Source: Syntrophobacterales bacterium (GTDB taxonomy: Bacteria > Desulfobacterota > BSN033 > WVXP01 > G020346125). Taken from it: DNA of 64,000 nt. Within the stretch, counting starts at the first letter, position 1. The number at the start of each line of letters is the position of its first letter. Shown piece by piece: positions 1-9,274 of this stretch. Below the pieces are notes generated by a model. It had not been told where the DNA came from, did not search any database, and saw nothing but the letters and a program-made list of their open reading frames with translations. A program made the translations under genes and the position numbers. The DNA lies in assembly GCA_020346125.1 (NCBI GenBank), contig CP070774.1:1227119-1291118 (forward strand). Reading direction: 5' to 3'.

Positions 1-90
1 TTCAGGGATTTCGTGATCATTCTTATTTCAAGCCCAGTTTTGTAGTATTAGGCGGAGGTATCAGTCACGGGGGGAGATAAAGGAGGGCCT

Positions 91-1137
91 TTAAAAAATC
101 ACCCACGGAAGGGGGAGAAAAATCTTCTCGTACAGTTTAAAGGCATACCGATCCGTCATGCCTGCGATGAAATCACACACGCAGCGTTCCAGGGGATCGT
201 AGAGTTCCTCCTTGCCTATTTCCTTTAAAAATGCCTCCTCGTTTTCGATGAAATAATGGTAGAGTTCCTCTACGATTTTTGAGGACTTGATGAAATCCCC
301 GTGAACCTTGTCCACATCGTATACCTGGTCATAAAGGAAATCCCGCAGTTTAACCATTGCCTTCGAGATTTCCTTCGAGAGAGAGAGTTCAAATCGTGAT
401 TTCTCGAGCGTGGTGGCAATGAGATCGACCACCATGGTATTGATCCGCTGGGAGTGACTATATCCCAGAATCTGGGAACAGTCCTCGGGAATATCTTCAT
501 CCCTAATGATTCCGCCCCGAAGCGCATCATCGATGTCGTGATTGATATAGGCAATAATATCGGCGATTCGAACAACCTGTCCTTCTGGGGTTATTGGCAT
601 CTCGGACAAATCTTCACAAATTATCTTTCCCTTCCCCTTCGAATGCCTCAAGATCCCATCTCGGACTTCAAAAGTTAAGTTTAATCCCATGCCCTCCCGT
701 TCCAGCACATCCACCACCCGCAAACTCTGTTCCGCATGATGGAAACCTCCCGGAACGAGCTTGTCAAGAACCTCTTCGCCTGCATGGCCGAAAGGCGTAT
801 GTCCCAGGTCATGCCCGAGAGCAATGGCCTCGGTCAAATCCTCATTAAGCCGGAGGGATTTAGAGATCGTCCTCGCAATTTGAGATACTTCCACGGTATG
901 GGTTAACCGGGTGCGATAGTGATCCCCAGTCGGGGCCAAAAATACCTGCGTTTTGTGCTTTAAACGGCGGAAAGCCTTGGAATGGATGATCCGGTCCCTA
1001 TCATGCTGAAATGCAGGACGGATGTCGCACTCCTCCTCTTGAACCATCCGCCCTTTACTATTACTGCTCAAGCTTGCGAAAGATGAAAGAAGCGTGCGTT
1101 CCTGCGCTTCTAACTGCTCCCTCACCTTCAGTGGCAT
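91..1137 (-). CDS. dgt: dGTPase-like HD-domain triphosphohydrolase
   Basis: This 348-residue protein belongs to the deoxyguanosinetriphosphate triphosphohydrolase-like family, cytosolic enzymes that hydrolyse dNTPs to nucleoside and triphosphate. The opening [13 protein letters not shown] is the usual family start, so I prefer this ATG to one 21 codons upstream. The HD metal site is visible: [10 protein letters not shown] at residues 75-84 gives the first histidine, and [11 protein letters not shown] at 108-118 gives the HD pair and the next histidine. [11 protein letters not shown] at 56-66 is also family-typical. It is transcribed away from the CCA-adding enzyme gene. The family is certain. 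The true dNTP preference cannot be read, because the short bacterial subfamily is often only called dGTPase-like. Confidence 0.93.
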   Translation of the reverse strand: MPLKVREQLEAQERTLLSSFASLSSNSKGRMVQEEECDIRPAFQHDRDRIIHSKAFRRLKHKTQVFLAPTGDHYRTRLTHTVEVSQIARTISKSLRLNEDLTEAIALGHDLGHTPFGHAGEEVLDKLVPGGFHHAEQSLRVVDVLEREGMGLNLTFEVRDGILRHSKGKGKIICEDLSEMPITPEGQVVRIADIIAYINHDIDDALRGGIIRDEDIPEDCSQILGYSHSQRINTMVVDLIATTLEKSRFELSLSKEISKAMVKLRDFLYDQVYDVDKVHGDFIKSSKIVEELYHYFIENEEAFLKEIGKEELYDPLERCVCDFIAGMTDRYAFKLYEKIFLPLPWVIF

Positions 1138-1196
1138 CAACCGTTTCCCTATCCCCCTTCCACTTAAGCAACCCCCAGGGACCTTCATGCCATATC

Positions 1197-1361
1197 TCAT
1201 GGTAAGGGGTTTCCCGTCGCAGTGGAAGGCTTGGATTCGTAAAACCCTTCCTCCAAGTAAAATTCTCCCAACAACCGTAAGGGTGCAAACAATGGCGTTC
1301 CATTGACAATAGCCCCGCGTTGATCTAATCTGATCAGTAAATCCCTATCACAAAACCCCAT
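1197..1361 (-). CDS. small hypothetical ORF upstream of dgt
   Basis: This is an open frame of 54 codons from an ATG at 1361, 59 bases upstream of the dgt start and on the same strand. Its predicted product has natural-looking composition, with a hydrophobic middle ([19 protein letters not shown]) and no low-complexity sequence. The Shine-Dalgarno sequence is weak (GAG about 10 bases upstream). I do not recognise a family. It could equally be untranslated leader of dgt or a decayed gene. Confidence 0.25.
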   Translation of the reverse strand: MGFCDRDLLIRLDQRGAIVNGTPLFAPLRLLGEFYLEEGFYESKPSTATGNPLP

Positions 1362-1383
1362 ATTTTTCAACTCGATTACTGCT

Positions 1384-2781
1384 ATGCTCAAACTCCAGAA
1401 AGTCATCGAAAGGATTCATGAGGATCGAGTGCTGATGGCACTTGCCTCCATTGCGGAAACCGAAAAGGTGGAGGTTTTCCTGGTTGGAGGTACCATTCGG
1501 GACCTAACCCTCGGCATGGTCCGGCAGGATTATGATTTCGTCCTTCACCAAAGGGATATAACCTTTGTTCAGAGGGTCCGACAAGAGTTCAAAGGCCATC
1601 TCTTCTCCATGGGAAGGGATGAGAAACAGAGGGTTTACCGAATCCTCGCGGGCAATGAGATCCTCGATTTCAATGCGATGGATGGATCTACAATCCAAGA
1701 GGACCTCAAGAAAAGGGACTTCACCATCAACGCAATGTCTTATTCCCTGCATGAACATCGATTTTACTTCCATCCGGGATCCGAGGAAGACATCGATAAA
1801 AAAATCATTCGAATGGTCTCGCCGGAGGGATTCGATCAAGATCCCGTTCGGATGATAAGGGGGATTCGATACCTCTGTATTCTTGAGGGCTTTCGATTGG
1901 ACGAAAAGACGAAAGGGATTATCCGTCGAAAGGCAAGCCTGGTTAGGAGCGCCTCTGTGGAGAGGTTGAAGGTAGAGATGGATAGGATCCTCCTCTCCCC
2001 AAAGCCCTTCTTGGCTATGAGGGAATTGGCCGCTCTTGGTCTACTCCCAGAGATTCTCCCCGAACTCCGGATACCTCAGGATGGGAAACGCATGGCCCTC
2101 TTCAGAATGGGTGCCTTTTCTCACTACCTGCGATTCCTCAGGTGTCTCACCCAATGGAATGGATGGGAGGGAGATTTGCCCTTACACACGGATGAAAGGC
2201 TTATTCTCTCTTATGTCGCCCTATTTACCGGTATGGGAAGAATCCTTAATACAGGCCATCAATGGGCTGGAGAAAGGCCCATTTCCCAGGAATTCACTTA
2301 CCATTTGGCCTATGAAATAATGACCAGGATGAAATTTTCAAATCCATTCAAGGAATTGGTAAAAAAGCTCATGGTTTATCATGGGAGGTTATTGAAGCTC
2401 TCCAGATCGACGGTGGATCAAAAGGCATTGAAGCAATTTATCTATCAAGTAGGGACTCCCGTGAGTCTGCTGATCATCTTCTCCCTCTTGGATCAACGGG
2501 CAAGCTCAAATGATGAGCTATCCTGTAATGGCCAAAACCTGGTTCAACTTTGCCGTCGCATCAAGGCCCTCTGCAAGGGAGGGGATATCATAAGCCCCCC
2601 TACTCTCATCACGGGAAGGGATGTGATGAGGCTGGGGTATGAAGCGGGCCCCATTGTTGGCTACATTCTTCATTGCATTCGGGAAAAACAGATACGGGGG
2701 GAAATCGGAGATCGCGTACAAGCCCTGACCTTTCTCCGGGAAACCTTTGGGAAGCAGCATGGTTCACAAGCTTTACCCTGA
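1384..2781 (+). CDS. cca: CCA tRNA nucleotidyltransferase / poly(A) polymerase family
   Basis: This is a class II nucleotidyltransferase of 465 residues that adds or repairs the 3' CCA of tRNA, or adds A residues in the poly(A) polymerase branch. The head domain shows VGGTIRDLTLG at residues 35-45 and the metal-binding QDYDFVL at 48-54. KKRDFTINAMSY follows, then the DPVRMIRGIRYL segment of the nucleotide-recognition neck. The C-terminal half is helical, as expected for body and tail. No clear ribosome binding site precedes the ATG. The gene is divergent from dgt and is followed by the galE promoter. CCA-adding and CC- or A-adding specificities cannot be told apart here. Confidence 0.9.
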   Translation: MLKLQKVIERIHEDRVLMALASIAETEKVEVFLVGGTIRDLTLGMVRQDYDFVLHQRDITFVQRVRQEFKGHLFSMGRDEKQRVYRILAGNEILDFNAMDGSTIQEDLKKRDFTINAMSYSLHEHRFYFHPGSEEDIDKKIIRMVSPEGFDQDPVRMIRGIRYLCILEGFRLDEKTKGIIRRKASLVRSASVERLKVEMDRILLSPKPFLAMRELAALGLLPEILPELRIPQDGKRMALFRMGAFSHYLRFLRCLTQWNGWEGDLPLHTDERLILSYVALFTGMGRILNTGHQWAGERPISQEFTYHLAYEIMTRMKFSNPFKELVKKLMVYHGRLLKLSRSTVDQKALKQFIYQVGTPVSLLIIFSLLDQRASSNDELSCNGQNLVQLCRRIKALCKGGDIISPPTLITGRDVMRLGYEAGPIVGYILHCIREKQIRGEIGDRVQALTFLRETFGKQHGSQALP

Positions 2782-2909
2782 GTCTTTGACCCTGAGACTT
2801 CAACATGAGTCGCCCCTCGCCATCGCTGGAGACCCCACTTCTCCAGCACATTACGCTCAGGGATAAGGAAGCACCTCAGAAAATTAGGAAACTCCAGCGT
2901 TGCTTTGTG

Positions 2910-2939
2910 TTGACAGGAAAAAGATCAATGCATTATAAT
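2910..2939 (+). promoter_or_regulatory. sigma-70 promoter of galE-pyrE
   Basis: TTGACA at 2910-2915 and TATAAT at 2934-2939 are both perfect consensus hexamers, separated by 18 bp. Transcription would start near 2946, 36 bases before the GTG chosen for galE. That start codon has AGGAG at 2969-2973. The promoter lies inside a longer open frame that begins at 2805, which argues against that longer start. Confidence 0.85.
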
Positions 2940-2981
2940 CGACATAGTCTTGTATCCCTTGAATTAATAGGAGAGTCAGGG

Positions 2982-4004
2982 GTGGGCGAGATTCTTATAA
3001 CCGGAGGAGCTGGTTATATCGGCAGCCATATCGTAAAAAGGCTTTTAGAAAAGGGGATGCAGATCATCGTCCTTGACAACCTGCAAACGGGACATCGGGA
3101 AGCCATCATTGGGGGAACATTTATCCAGGGCGATATAGGCAATGAACGAATCCTCAGCGAAATCTTCGGCGTCCATGAAATCGATTCAGTCATCCATATG
3201 GCGGCCGATTGCTTGGTAGGCGATTCGACAAAGGATCCGTTGAAATACTTCAACAATAATGTCAGTAAAGGCATAAAGCTCTTGGGTGTAATGCTCAAGC
3301 ATAAGGTGAAAAAGATTGTATTCTCCTCCTCGGCCGCCGTGTACGGGAATCCCCCCCGAGTTCCCATTGAGGAAGATTTTCCGCCCTTCCCAATAAATCC
3401 ATATGGGGAAACGAAGCTCATCTTCGAGAAACTCCTCGAGGGCTGTAAGGTTGCTCATGGCCTTCAATACATATCCCTGAGGTATTTTAACGCCGCTGGC
3501 GCAGATCCTGATGGGCGTATAGGCGAGGATCATCATCCCGAAACTCACCTCATCCCTACCGTGTTGAGGGCCTTGCTGAGGAAAGGACGAAAGGTCCCTA
3601 TTTATGGAACCGATTACGACACCCCTGATGGAACCTGTATTCGGGATTACATTCATATCCTAGACATCGCCGAGGCTCATATCTCGGCCCTCGAGGCACT
3701 TCATGCAGGTGTGGAGTCCGAGATTTTTAACCTGGGAAATGGACAAGGCTTCTCCGTTAAGCAGATCATCCAAGCTGCCTCAAAGGTAACGGGTAGGACG
3801 ATACCCGTCATAGAGACTCAACGAAGGCCGGGAGATCCCCCAATATTAGTCGCATCCTCCGAAAAGATCGAGAAAAAGTTGGGGTGGTCCCCCCGGCATG
3901 AAAAATTGGACGAGATTATCGATACTGCATGGCGTTGGCATCGAACTCACCCGCATGGATTCAGATCCAGTTCATTGAAGAAGGGGGTGGCGAGGTGGAC
4001 TTGA
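2982..4004 (+). CDS. galE: UDP-glucose 4-epimerase
   Basis: This extended short-chain dehydrogenase interconverts UDP-glucose and UDP-galactose, supplying sugars for lipopolysaccharide or capsule. At 340 residues it matches the family. The GTG start is chosen because AGGAG lies 8 bases upstream and a consensus promoter lies just before; the frame is open back to 2805 but would then include the promoter. The NAD-binding GGAGYIGS follows directly after the first strand. Catalytic residues are seen in FSSSAAVYGNP and the YxxxK of NPYGETK. LRYFNAAGADPDGRIGE and RDYIHILDIAEAH are typical of GalE. The stop overlaps the pyrE start by four bases (TTGA), so the two are translationally coupled. Confidence 0.93.
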   Translation: MGEILITGGAGYIGSHIVKRLLEKGMQIIVLDNLQTGHREAIIGGTFIQGDIGNERILSEIFGVHEIDSVIHMAADCLVGDSTKDPLKYFNNNVSKGIKLLGVMLKHKVKKIVFSSSAAVYGNPPRVPIEEDFPPFPINPYGETKLIFEKLLEGCKVAHGLQYISLRYFNAAGADPDGRIGEDHHPETHLIPTVLRALLRKGRKVPIYGTDYDTPDGTCIRDYIHILDIAEAHISALEALHAGVESEIFNLGNGQGFSVKQIIQAASKVTGRTIPVIETQRRPGDPPILVASSEKIEKKLGWSPRHEKLDEIIDTAWRWHRTHPHGFRSSSLKKGVARWT

Positions 4005-4543
4005 GGATGCGCCTCTTGGAAATTATAAGGAATAAATCCTATGAAGAGGGAGAGGTGACGCTAACCTCGGGGAGAAAAAGCCACTTCTACGTTGATGGAA
4101 AACAGACTACCTTGGACTCGGAAGGGGCGTACTTAGTCGGAAAGCTCTTTTATGAGATGATCAAACGATCGAAAATCCCTGTTGAAGCTGTAGGAGGGCC
4201 CACATTGGGAGCAGATCCTATTGTAACCGCCATATCCATTGTCAGCTACCTGGAGGGCGTTCCAATCCCGGCCTTTATCATCCGAAAAGAGCCTAAAAAA
4301 CATGGAAAGGCCTTATGGATTGAGGGCGATAAAAGCCTAAGGTCGGGAACCAATGTAGCCATCATTGAAGATATCGTAACCACTGCGGGATCCACCTTGA
4401 GGGCTATTGAGATTGCGAAGGCCCAGGGATTGCAGGTGGTCCAGGTACTGGCTCTCGTCGATCGGGAGGAGGGGGGAAGGGAAAATCTCGCGAGGGAGGG
4501 TTACATCCTCGAGTCAATCTTTACCAAAACGGATATAGTATGA
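4001..4543 (+). CDS. pyrE: orotate phosphoribosyltransferase
   Basis: The enzyme joins orotate to PRPP to give OMP in pyrimidine synthesis. About 180 residues fit the bacterial family. The PRPP loop appears as VAIIEDIVTTAGSTL. TSGRKSHFYVDGKQTTL near the N-terminus and VGGPTLGADPIV are further family motifs. I prefer the TTG that overlaps the galE stop (GAGGTGG lies three bases upstream), with an ATG two codons later as the alternative. The KHGKALWIEG hood loop is of the long PyrE type common in Desulfobacterota and archaea. The gene is cotranscribed with galE. Confidence 0.93.
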   Translation: MRMRLLEIIRNKSYEEGEVTLTSGRKSHFYVDGKQTTLDSEGAYLVGKLFYEMIKRSKIPVEAVGGPTLGADPIVTAISIVSYLEGVPIPAFIIRKEPKKHGKALWIEGDKSLRSGTNVAIIEDIVTTAGSTLRAIEIAKAQGLQVVQVLALVDREEGGRENLAREGYILESIFTKTDIV

Positions 4544-4582
4544 GATATCCCATCTTGGGAAACCATTGAATGGACTGCGAAG

Positions 4583-4831
4583 ATGTACAAAGCCAGGGTC
4601 AAGAAGGAAAAAATCACCGTTAAGATTCAGACTCTTCAAAACAGGATTGAGGGAAACGTCTATCTCCTTCCGAATGCCCGCATCACGGACATGCTCAATC
4701 AGGAGGGTTCCCAGTTCATCCCCATCACCGATGCCAAAATTTATTCCCTCAAATCCGGTAGCCTGGTCGATGAGGCGGAATTCGTGACCATCAATAAAAA
4801 TCAAGTGGTATTAATCGTGGAAAAGAGATGA
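4583..4831 (+). CDS. small conserved hypothetical protein (possibly DUF6812-like)
   Basis: This 82-residue protein starts MYKARVKKEK and has alternating hydrophobic and charged residues (KITVKIQTLQNRIEGNVYLL, then DAKIYSLKSG), which suggests a small all-beta fold. It ends FVTINKNQVVLIVEKR. There is no signal peptide, membrane segment or cysteine. It lies 39 bases after pyrE on the same strand and probably belongs to the galE-pyrE transcript. I associate this type of sequence with a small uncharacterised family of Deltaproteobacteria, but only from memory. No function can be assigned. Confidence 0.65.
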   Translation: MYKARVKKEKITVKIQTLQNRIEGNVYLLPNARITDMLNQEGSQFIPITDAKIYSLKSGSLVDEAEFVTINKNQVVLIVEKR

Positions 4832-4962
4832 ATCCTTTTCCCTCACCTTCATGGCGGATTTGCCCTAATTAAACCCAATGGAATTGAGGCTTGAAATGTA
4901 ATCCTCTTTCGAGCGGAGACGTGGCAAAAAGGGAAAGGATTATTTCGTCTCAGGGAAGTGAT

Positions 4963-6057
4963 TCAAACGTTGAACCTGAAGTGGATGATATCGCCGTCTT
5001 GAACCACGTACTCCCTCCCCTCCAACCGAAGAAGACCTTTCTCCTTGGCCGTTTGTTCTGAACCACACTGGATGAAATCCTCGAAGGAAACCACCTCTGC
5101 CCGAATAAACCCCCTTTCCATATCCGAATGAATCCTCCCCGCGGCCTTCTGGGATTGGATACCCTTTACCACCGTCCATGCCCTCAATTCATCGCTGACG
5201 GTGGTAAAAAAGGTGATCAGCTTCAGTATCTCATAGCCTACCTTGACTAGTTGATCAAGCCCTGAGCTTTCGAGGCCTAAACTTTCCCGAAACGTATCCC
5301 TATCTTCCATGTCCAGTTGAGCAATTTCCGATTCCAAATCCCCACAAATAACAACCACTCGGCTTCCATGCTCCTGGGCGAAGTCCCTCACCTCTTGAAT
5401 ATAGTGACCATCCCCTTTGAGCTGGGCTTCATCCACATTGGCCACATAGAAAATTGGCTGAGCCGTGAGAAGGCAAAGGTCATCGAAGATGTCCCTCTTA
5501 CTGCCCTCATATCTCAGGCCAATGGCCTTTTTCCCCTGGTTGAGTACCTCCCAAACCTCCTCATAAAGCTCCAATGCCTCCGCCTCTTTTTTACCACCGA
5601 CCTTGGCCAACCTCCCTACCTTAGCCCTCCGTTTCTCCAAAACCTGCAGGTCGCCCAATATAAGCTCCGTTTCCACCACCTCGATATCTCTTCTGGGATT
5701 GATGGAGCCATATTCATGCGAGACATTTTCGTTATCGAAACACCTGACGATATGGGCTATTGATTCCACATTGCGGATATGACCGAGGAACTGATTTCCC
5801 AGCCCCTCCCCTTTACTGGCCCCCTTCACCAATCCAGCAATGTCAAGGAATTCCAATGTCGTCGGGATCACCTTTTTAGGATGGATGAGATTGGCGATTT
5901 GCTCCAGTCGTTTATCAGGGACGTTTACGACCCCAACATTGGGCTCGATTGTTGTAAACCGATACGCCGCCACCTCAGCTCCCGCAAAGGTCAGACCATT
6001 GAAGATGGTGGACTTTCCCACGTTGGGCAGGCCAACAATGCCACATCTAAACCCCAT
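4963..6057 (-). CDS. ychF: redox-responsive ATPase/GTPase YchF
   Basis: YchF is a universally conserved Obg-family P-loop ATPase that binds ribosomes. At 364 residues it is full length. The P-loop GLPNVGKST is at residues 9-17, the switch region DIAGLVKGASKGEGLGNQF follows, and NVDE replaces the GTPase NKxD, the change that gives YchF its ATP preference. The C-terminus is a TGS domain (RAWTVVKGIQSQKAAGRIH onward). It is convergent with the small gene before it and divergent from the dacZ-like gene. In many bacteria ychF follows pth; here hppA and the cyclase lie between. Confidence 0.95.
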   Translation of the reverse strand: MGFRCGIVGLPNVGKSTIFNGLTFAGAEVAAYRFTTIEPNVGVVNVPDKRLEQIANLIHPKKVIPTTLEFLDIAGLVKGASKGEGLGNQFLGHIRNVESIAHIVRCFDNENVSHEYGSINPRRDIEVVETELILGDLQVLEKRRAKVGRLAKVGGKKEAEALELYEEVWEVLNQGKKAIGLRYEGSKRDIFDDLCLLTAQPIFYVANVDEAQLKGDGHYIQEVRDFAQEHGSRVVVICGDLESEIAQLDMEDRDTFRESLGLESSGLDQLVKVGYEILKLITFFTTVSDELRAWTVVKGIQSQKAAGRIHSDMERGFIRAEVVSFEDFIQCGSEQTAKEKGLLRLEGREYVVQDGDIIHFRFNV

Positions 6058-6192
6058 TCGTACCCCCTTGCTCTCCTGGCCTCAGACCGAATTGCTCAGT
6101 CAAAGCCCTCGAGACTCAATTCTGAGCGAGCAAACCACGCCCAAAAATGTCTAGCCGAATGTGTGATTCGAAACGCTCAGCATGGGAAAATA

Positions 6193-6221
6193 TTGCTTTC
6201 GGAAAGCCATTATAATATAAT
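6193..6221 (+). promoter_or_regulatory. probable promoter of the diadenylate cyclase gene
   Basis: TTGCTT at 6193-6198 is followed after 17 bp by TATAAT at 6216-6221. A second TATAAT overlaps at 6211-6216. The AT-rich segment is nearly symmetric, so it may also serve ychF on the other strand. The distance to the ATG at 6307 leaves a leader of about 80 bases. Confidence 0.5.
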
Positions 6222-6306
6222 CCACTTTAGTACGAAATAAAAAAGTGAGCCGAAAGAATATAAACGGGTATCGAAAATTCTTTTGGCCAAGGGGTAGAGG
6301 AAGTAA

Positions 6307-7179
6307 ATGAGGAAGGAAAACAAGTTGATGCTTGAAATTGCTTGCACCATTGCCGAACGGACAAAGGCAAAGGCCATTTTGGTCTACGCAGATGTCTGTG
6401 AGGATTATGAGGCCCTTATTGAGATGATTCAATCCGCCAAAACCGATATTATCGCTGCGGCCAAAGACGAATCCATTTATCAAGAGGCCCTGCCCATCAT
6501 TAAGAACCTATTGAAAGTTCCGCAAATCGAACTGAGCCGAACGAGTCAGATAAAGGTCGCCCTCATAGAAGGCCTCTCCTCCGGGATTATTCAGAGTGGG
6601 GATAAGCTCGTGTGCCTATCGGGGATCTCCAGGTTCGGCATTCTCGACACCCTTATTATTTTAGAGATAGGAAAGGAGCTCGAAATATTATCCACAACAG
6701 ACCTCCCCGTCGTCTCTGAGGTCGTCAAGCCCGAGGTATTCGATAGGACCCTCGGTATCGCCCTCGAACTCTCAACCGAGGGGAGGGAAGGGAGACCTGT
6801 GGGTTCAATTTTCGTGTTAGGGGATCACGAGGAGGTCTTCAAGTTTTCCCACCAGATGGTCATCAATCCCTTCAAGGGTTATCCCGAAGAGGAAAGAAAC
6901 ATCCTCGATCCAAAGCTTAAGGATACCCTTAAGGAGTTTTCTACCATTGATGGCGCCTTCATCATCAGGGAGGACGGAGTAATCCTAGCCGCCGGAAGGC
7001 ATCTCGATGCCTCAGGGAAGAAAATCGAGATGCCTATGGGTCTGGGCAGTCGCCATCTGGCAGCGGCGGGGATTACCAACGTTGCTCAGGCCATCGCCCT
7101 CGTCATTTCCGAATCCACCGGTAGCGTGAGGATCTTTAGCAAGGGGAAACTGTTCATGGAGATCGAGCGGGGCGAGTAA
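6307..7179 (+). CDS. dacZ: DacZ-type diadenylate cyclase (c-di-AMP synthase)
   Basis: The C-terminal third (about residues 205-290) is a DisA_N/DAC domain that condenses two ATP to cyclic di-AMP. The catalytic DGA is at 215-217 and the RH motif at 249-250 in GLGSRHLAAAGIT. That form, with Ala-rich sequence and IT after RH, matches the archaeal DacZ branch rather than bacterial DisA, CdaA or CdaS. Residues 1-130 resemble the pyruvate-kinase-C-like domain that precedes DAC in DacZ proteins, ending in DTLIILEIGKELEIL. There are no membrane helices, so the enzyme is cytosolic. It faces hppA with only 11 bases between the two stops. Cyclase activity is inferred from the motifs; no c-di-AMP receptor or phosphodiesterase is visible nearby. 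Confidence 0.82.
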   Translation: MRKENKLMLEIACTIAERTKAKAILVYADVCEDYEALIEMIQSAKTDIIAAAKDESIYQEALPIIKNLLKVPQIELSRTSQIKVALIEGLSSGIIQSGDKLVCLSGISRFGILDTLIILEIGKELEILSTTDLPVVSEVVKPEVFDRTLGIALELSTEGREGRPVGSIFVLGDHEEVFKFSHQMVINPFKGYPEEERNILDPKLKDTLKEFSTIDGAFIIREDGVILAAGRHLDASGKKIEMPMGLGSRHLAAAGITNVAQAIALVISESTGSVRIFSKGKLFMEIERGE

Positions 7180-7190
7180 ACCCACCGGCA

Positions 7191-9236
7191 TCACAAGAGC
7201 CCGGGAAATTTCGCTAAGACCGGCGCGAATACCAGCGCAATGATGGACATGAGCTTAATCATGATATTCAGGGATGGCCCCGAGGTATCCTTCATCGGAT
7301 CTCCAACGGTGTCGCCCACAACTCCTGCCTTGTGAGCCTCGGATCCTTTTCCCCCGAAATTTCCCTTCTCAATCCACTTCTTTGCATTGTCCCAAGACCC
7401 CCCTGCATTTGCCATGGTAATAGCCAGAATGAACCCACTAGCGATGGCGCCCACCAAAAAACCACCGAGGGCCAGCGGGCCGAGGATAAATCCGATGATA
7501 AGAGGGGCAGCAACGGTCATCAATCCCGGGGCTAACATCTCCTTGAGGGCTGCCTTGGTACAAATATCAACACACTTCCCGTATTCGGGCTTCGCCTTGC
7601 CCTCCATCAATCCGGTAATTTCGCTGAATTGCCGGCGAACCTCGTTGATGATGGAAAAGGAAGTCCGACCGACTGCCGTCAGCGTCATGGAGCAGAAAAT
7701 GGCGGGCAACATAGCCCCTATAAAAAGTCCCACGATCACCCTGGCATCCAAAAGGCTGATCTCGGACACCTCGATTCCCGCGGCATTAGCATAGGATAAC
7801 ATCAAGGCAAGGGCTGTCAGTGCCGCTGCGCCGATGGCAAATCCTTTGCCCGTTGCCGCCGTTGTATTCCCCAGTGAATCGAGGGCATCGGTTCGCTCCC
7901 TGATCTCAGGTGGAAGCCCCGACATTTCAACAATCCCCCCGGAGTTGTCGGCCACCGGCCCATAGGCATCCGTGGCCAGGGTAATTCCCAACGTGGAAAG
8001 CATTCCAATCCCAGCAATTGCCACGCCGTAAACATCTGCAAAATGGTGGGCAACGATAATCGCGATACCCACCAATATAATGGGGGCAAAAGTACTCATA
8101 AGGCCGTTGGCAAATCCCCTCACCACCGTGGTTCCCGCCCCCGTTAAAGAGGCCTCCGAGATACGTCGAGTCGGGGAATAGGCATAAGAGGTATAGTAGT
8201 TAGTGCTCTCCCCAATGAGGACACCGGAAACCAACCCTGCAAGGATGGCATAGAAGATTCCTAGATCGGCCTTGAGCATTGAGACAGCCAGATATGCGAA
8301 GATGGCGGTGAGGATGGAGGCCGAGAAGGTGCCGCGACGAAGCGCCGTAAGCAGTGCCTCCATTTCCGGTTTGTCCCCCACTCGAACAAGGAGGGCCCCT
8401 ATGATGGATGCGATAATCCCCCCCGAAGCCACCAGCATGGGTAGATACCATGCCACCTTCTCATCCGGAACTAATGGCATGCCGCCTTTTATACTGGGCA
8501 GCATGGCAATCATGGCCAAGGTAATGGTTGCGATGATGGAGTCGACATAGGACTCAAAGAGATCAGCCCCCATTCCGGCTACATCCCCCACATTATCCCC
8601 TACGAAATCCGCTATAACGGCGGCATTCCTCGGGTCATCCTCGGGGATTCCCTTTTCCACCTTTCCCACTAAGTCCGCCCCCACATCGGCCGCCTTCGTA
8701 TAAATACCTCCCCCCGCCCGAGCGAAGATAGCAACCGAAGATGCCCCGAACCCAAAGCCTGGCAGGATGGTCATAAAATCCGGTCGATTTCCGAAGAGGA
8801 AGTAAAGGGCGCTGAGGCCGAGGATGCCAATGCTGACGACGCACATCCCCATCACGCCTCCACCTCGGAAGGAGACCCGAAGCCCATGGTTCAGGCTTTT
8901 CTGGGCGGCAGAGGCCGTGCGAGCATTGGAGCGGATGGCTATATTCATCCCGATGTACCCCGCAAGGGCTGAACAGATAGCCCCGAAGACGAAGGAAAGA
9001 GAAACCAGCCAACCCAGTATGGGAACAAAACCCAAGATTATGGCCACAGCCACTACAAAAACGGCCAGAATTCGATACTCCCGTCCCAAAAAGGCCATTG
9101 CGCCTTCCTGGATGGCAGCGGAAATTTCCCTCATCCTCTCCGATCCCTCATCGTTCTTCAAGACGTAGAGGGCGAGAAAGAGCGCGAAGATCAACCCCAA
9201 GATTCCCGAGATGATGGCAATAAACATCTCATCCAT
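7191..9236 (-). CDS. hppA: membrane-bound cation-translocating pyrophosphatase
   Basis: This 681-residue integral membrane protein couples pyrophosphate hydrolysis to H+ or Na+ transport. It has many hydrophobic segments and the substrate motif DVGADLVGKVEKGIPEDD; DNVGDVAGMGADLFESY and GDTVGDPMKDTSGPSLN are also diagnostic. The motif GNTTAATGKGFAIG carries Ala and Gly at the positions that in K+-independent pumps are Lys and Thr, so a K+-dependent enzyme is predicted. Na+ and H+ cannot be distinguished by eye. I place the start at MDEMFIAIISG, ten codons inside the open frame, because an AAGGGGGG ribosome binding site lies just before it. It follows pth by about 40 bases on the same strand. 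Confidence 0.93.
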   Translation of the reverse strand: MDEMFIAIISGILGLIFALFLALYVLKNDEGSERMREISAAIQEGAMAFLGREYRILAVFVVAVAIILGFVPILGWLVSLSFVFGAICSALAGYIGMNIAIRSNARTASAAQKSLNHGLRVSFRGGGVMGMCVVSIGILGLSALYFLFGNRPDFMTILPGFGFGASSVAIFARAGGGIYTKAADVGADLVGKVEKGIPEDDPRNAAVIADFVGDNVGDVAGMGADLFESYVDSIIATITLAMIAMLPSIKGGMPLVPDEKVAWYLPMLVASGGIIASIIGALLVRVGDKPEMEALLTALRRGTFSASILTAIFAYLAVSMLKADLGIFYAILAGLVSGVLIGESTNYYTSYAYSPTRRISEASLTGAGTTVVRGFANGLMSTFAPIILVGIAIIVAHHFADVYGVAIAGIGMLSTLGITLATDAYGPVADNSGGIVEMSGLPPEIRERTDALDSLGNTTAATGKGFAIGAAALTALALMLSYANAAGIEVSEISLLDARVIVGLFIGAMLPAIFCSMTLTAVGRTSFSIINEVRRQFSEITGLMEGKAKPEYGKCVDICTKAALKEMLAPGLMTVAAPLIIGFILGPLALGGFLVGAIASGFILAITMANAGGSWDNAKKWIEKGNFGGKGSEAHKAGVVGDTVGDPMKDTSGPSLNIMIKLMSIIALVFAPVLAKFPGLL

Positions 9237-9274
9237 CTTATCCCCCCTTGCTGTTAATTTTTTCACAAAAAAGT

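Noticed and set aside
4831..4945. Bidirectional terminator between the small gene and ychF
   Set aside because: AATCCTTTTCCCT and AGGGAAAGGATT are near-complementary but about 90 bases apart, too far for an intrinsic terminator hairpin.
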